Shown: in pieces, positions 62,218 to 64,000 of the stretch
How positions within the stretch are numbered: the first letter of the stretch is position 1
How the letters are laid out: each line of letters opens with the position of its first letter
NCBI GenBank assembly: GCA_900546665.1
Contig: URDY01000002.1
Location: 124,001 to 188,000, forward strand
Reading direction: 5' to 3'
Origin: an uncultured Paraprevotella sp.
GTDB taxonomy: Bacteria > Bacteroidota > Bacteroidia > Bacteroidales > Bacteroidaceae
DNA: 64,000 nt
Position numbers and translations under genes: made by a program
The notes under the pieces: generated by a model
Seen by the model: the letters and a program-made list of their open reading frames with translations, nothing else
The model's database searches: none
What the model was told of the DNA's origin: nothing

Positions 62218-63438
62218 TCATCCCAACTCTTCTTCAATCTCCAGAAGCTCGTCAAAAGCCCGATTGGTATCTTCAAGACTTACATTCAGGAAATTCCGGT
62301 CAGATGGCAAACCGTCATAGTTGTCCAGAACACGGGCCACACCTTTATCCATTTCATATATAATCAGATCCTCCTCACTGATCATGCCTTTCACGGGAAC
62401 CACTTCACCTATCCTTTCAAGTAAATCCGGCCGGTTCTTCCGGGTTATCTCCGCGGCCACCTGACTGGCCTTTACCGACAAAGTCAGATAGTTGATCACA
62501 TAAGGACTATGCGTAGTCATCACCAGCCTGTTATCACTCAATTTACAGGCGTCACCCACCAATTCATACAACACATTTTTCTGGGAATCCGGAAAAAGAT
62601 TCAGCTCCATTTCCTCAACTATATTGACAAATCGCGAATACCTGTAACGGGACGAAAGCATATTCAGTGAAGCCATTTTCACATCCTCGCTCAAAGAGCC
62701 ATTACTGAATATAGCTTCCACTTCCTTTTGCAAAGCCTTGCGTTCTCTGTCCGACAAGACTTCTTTCATGGAACTGTCTCTCACCATATCCGACAGATTT
62801 CTGGACACCAGCAACAACGGCAGTGAAGACTGAAAACCGCTTGATGCAGCCGAAAGCCTTACTTCATAATCAGGATTCCGCAATTTGGAAATGTCATTCA
62901 ATGCGTCATATTCAAAATCCACATTTCCAAAAGGCACAGCATAACCGTTTTTCAGAACGTTCCTGGCCTTGTCATATTCATCCAGAAAATTCATCATCGG
63001 CTCAGTCAGTCCCTTCAGACGTGCCGGATGGTCAACTCCCCCCAACACATTACGCTCAGCCGGAACATACATCACCTTCGCAATACTGAAACTGTCATTC
63101 TCCATCACCTTTTCCTTTATCTCCAACGTCTCGTTGGTATAAAGGAACACATAATGGAATCCCTCAAACCTCAGCATCGTTGTCTGTTTGAAATAACTGT
63201 CGAGGTTATTATACGCCGCATAAATCTTTCTGAACCGTGCATACCGGACTACATCCTTAATGGTCAGCATTCTTCTCATCAAGGCCTTTTCCAGCCAAGA
63301 GAACAACGAATACAGTTTGGCTATACAACTTTTGCCAGCCCCCTGCTCACCTATCAAGACGGTAATCCTCCGGATACAGACCGTTGTTTCCTTTATAGGA
63401 CCAAAATCCTTTATATATAAAAGTTCAATATTCGACAT
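62218..63438 (-). CDS. AAA-15-like ATPase (second, unrelated to the first)
   Basis: A 406-residue ATPase with the start at 63438 (MSNIELLYIKDFGPIKE). The long frame upstream of it, to 63669, passes through a hairpin and a different reading frame's remnant and is rejected. Walker A VLIGEQGAGKSCIAK, a YVPAERN segment, SSGFQSSLPLLLV (signature-like), a degenerate Walker B FVNIVEEMELNLFP, and the H-loop MTTHSPYVINYL. This is the OLD/RecF-like AAA-15 group. The catalytic Glu is in VEEME rather than DEPE. It has its own -7 element (TAAGTTTG) at 63461-63454. Confidence 0.85.
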   Translation of the reverse strand: MSNIELLYIKDFGPIKETTVCIRRITVLIGEQGAGKSCIAKLYSLFSWLEKALMRRMLTIKDVVRYARFRKIYAAYNNLDSYFKQTTMLRFEGFHYVFLYTNETLEIKEKVMENDSFSIAKVMYVPAERNVLGGVDHPARLKGLTEPMMNFLDEYDKARNVLKNGYAVPFGNVDFEYDALNDISKLRNPDYEVRLSAASSGFQSSLPLLLVSRNLSDMVRDSSMKEVLSDRERKALQKEVEAIFSNGSLSEDVKMASLNMLSSRYRYSRFVNIVEEMELNLFPDSQKNVLYELVGDACKLSDNRLVMTTHSPYVINYLTLSVKASQVAAEITRKNRPDLLERIGEVVPVKGMISEEDLIIYEMDKGVARVLDNYDGLPSDRNFLNVSLEDTNRAFDELLEIEEELG

Positions 63439-63442
63439 GACA

Positions 63443-63646
63443 TTATTTTTCTGCAAACTTACGCATTTTTGATGAAAAACCCGCCCCGCCTTCCGCTTTT
63501 TTACGTAATGTCGCCCGTTCAGCCCAATCCTCCACATCCATATTCTCCCGGTTACAGAGGTTATGGATAAATCCCATCTGGAAATGGTTGCGAATGTAGC
63601 ACCATACGCATAAGCGCCGGTGCAGGATGTGATGTTCACCCTGCAC
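63443..63646 (-). pseudogene. Possible 3' remnant of a gene upstream of the ATPase
   Basis: The ~50 codons before the stop at 63443 have protein-like composition: NHFQMGFIHNLCNRENMDVE, then a Lys/Ala-rich end (KKAEGGAGFSSKMRKFAEK). The 5' part of the frame crosses the inverted repeat at 63611-63654 and reads as nonsense. This suggests the tail of a larger gene whose front has been lost; I cannot name the family. It also covers the -7 element of the ATPase gene. Confidence 0.35.
63454..63461 (-). promoter_or_regulatory. -7 element of the second ATPase gene
   Basis: Reads TAAGTTTG on the minus strand, 15 bp before the ATG at 63438; no good -33 element. Confidence 0.5.
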
Positions 63647-63654
63647 CGGCGCTT
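63611..63654. repeat. 16-bp perfect inverted repeat
   Basis: TAAGCGCCGGTGCAGG (63611-63626) and CCTGCACCGGCGCTTA (63639-63654) with a 12-nt loop. No T-run on either side, so it is not an ordinary intrinsic terminator. It is much more GC-rich than its surroundings. It could form a very stable RNA hairpin, end the gene at 63703 with rho-independent help lacking, or mark a rearrangement junction. Confidence 0.7.
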
Positions 63655-63702
63655 ACAACCAGTCATCAAAAAGACGCCCTTTCAGACCGGAAGCAACAGT
63701 TC

Positions 63703-64000
63703 TTAATCCTCCGTGATTTCATAGAATCCGGCCTCCTCTTCCAGATCATCCAGCAGCATGATCAGTTCCTGTTGCGTTGTCGTGCGCGTCGCCTCGGGCC
63801 ATCCCGCCATAATCGTTCTGGCCTGTTCCGCCAGCCCCTCGTCCAGTGTTTCGCCATAAAGATACACCAGCAACTGGCATTTCAGGAATACCGGTCCCAG
63901 TTTGGGCAACACGGCCAGTGCCCTGTCCACCATTTTCTTCACGGCCGCCCTTTCCCTGAGCGCCACGCTGTAACCCATCAGAGCCGTCAGGCAGATCTCC
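63703..64000 (-). CDS. C-terminal part of a helical protein (gene runs off the right edge)
   Basis: An open frame reaches the right edge without a start; the ATG at 63978 is internal, since EICLTAL-coding sequence continues in frame before it. The visible ~98 residues are helical (RALAVLPKLGPVFLKCQLLVYLYG, then GLAEQARTIMAG) and end in an acidic tail LLDDLEEEAGFYEITED. The pattern looks like a TPR- or HEAT-like repeat end. The family cannot be told from this fragment. It is GC-rich compared with the ATPase genes to its left. Confidence 0.65.
   Translation of the reverse strand, partial: EICLTALMGYSVALRERAAVKKMVDRALAVLPKLGPVFLKCQLLVYLYGETLDEGLAEQARTIMAGWPEATRTTTQQELIMLLDDLEEEAGFYEITED

Noticed and set aside
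63439..63669. 77-codon N-terminal extension of the second ATPase
   Set aside because: It crosses the inverted repeat, has Trp/Arg/Cys-rich unconserved sequence, and the normal family start plus a -7 element lie at 63438-63461.
1..64000. CRISPR array, insertion sequence or prophage
   Set aside because: No regularly spaced repeats, transposase, integrase or phage structural gene is visible on either strand.

Overview
The window is chromosomal DNA of a Bacteroidales bacterium, most likely family Bacteroidaceae (Bacteroides/Phocaeicola-like). This rests on three things: the many TAnnTTTG-type -7 promoter elements (often about 20 nt after a TTG/TTTG), the lack of good Shine-Dalgarno sites before most genes, and gene families typical of this group (archaeal-type ProS, group B [FeFe] hydrogenase, FucP-type sugar permease, OmpA/glycine-zipper lipoprotein). 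I see no rRNA, CRISPR array, transposase, SusC/SusD pair or phage gene. There is one tRNA, tRNA-Ser(UGA).

Layout. 0-1.2 kb: 5' part of a PLD-helicase gene running off the left edge. 1.4-18.8 kb: mostly housekeeping genes (nth, pgk, an orphan substrate-binding lipoprotein with a TPR protein, a phospholipase D-like protein, kdsD-kdsA for Kdo, a MaoC protein, proS, an OmpA-like lipoprotein, mtgA, a MATE exporter, tRNA-Ser, trkH-cysQ). A free-standing small RNA candidate lies at about 13985-14130. 18.8-26.1 kb: a xanthine salvage pair (pbuX-xpt), then a complete [FeFe]-hydrogenase module, with maturases hydE-hydG-hydF on the minus strand and the hydrogenase divergent from them. 26.2-36.3 kb: a DUF308 membrane protein, a histidine phosphatase, mfd, then a plus-strand run of a GT2 polyprenol glycosyltransferase, pyrC, a stand-alone MetH-activation-domain protein, a metallophosphoesterase and plsC.

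36.3-48.2 kb: a nine-gene minus-strand operon. In order of transcription it encodes a GH29 exo-glycosidase, a DUF718 mutarotase, a PA14-containing GH31, an aldo/keto reductase, a lactonase, a FucP-like permease, a zinc alcohol dehydrogenase, UxaB and UxaA. The enzyme order spells a route from L-galactose through L-galactonate, D-tagaturonate and D-altronate to 2-keto-3-deoxygluconate. The first three steps match a pathway described from Bacteroides (Phocaeicola) vulgatus. Here it sits downstream of the glycosidases that could release the sugar. An AraC regulator is divergent from it.

48.4-59.4 kb: two AraC genes overlapping tail to tail, a tripartite RND efflux operon, a LysR gene paired with a YeiH exporter, a type I asparaginase and a small stress membrane protein. 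From about 50.3 to 59 kb the DNA is visibly more GC-rich than the left half. 59.7-64 kb: an accessory-looking patch with two unrelated AAA-15-like ATPase genes pointing towards each other. Each is followed at once by a very short, apparently truncated partner ORF, and a helical-repeat protein gene lies between them. To the right are a gene remnant, a 16-bp perfect inverted repeat and a gene that runs off the edge.
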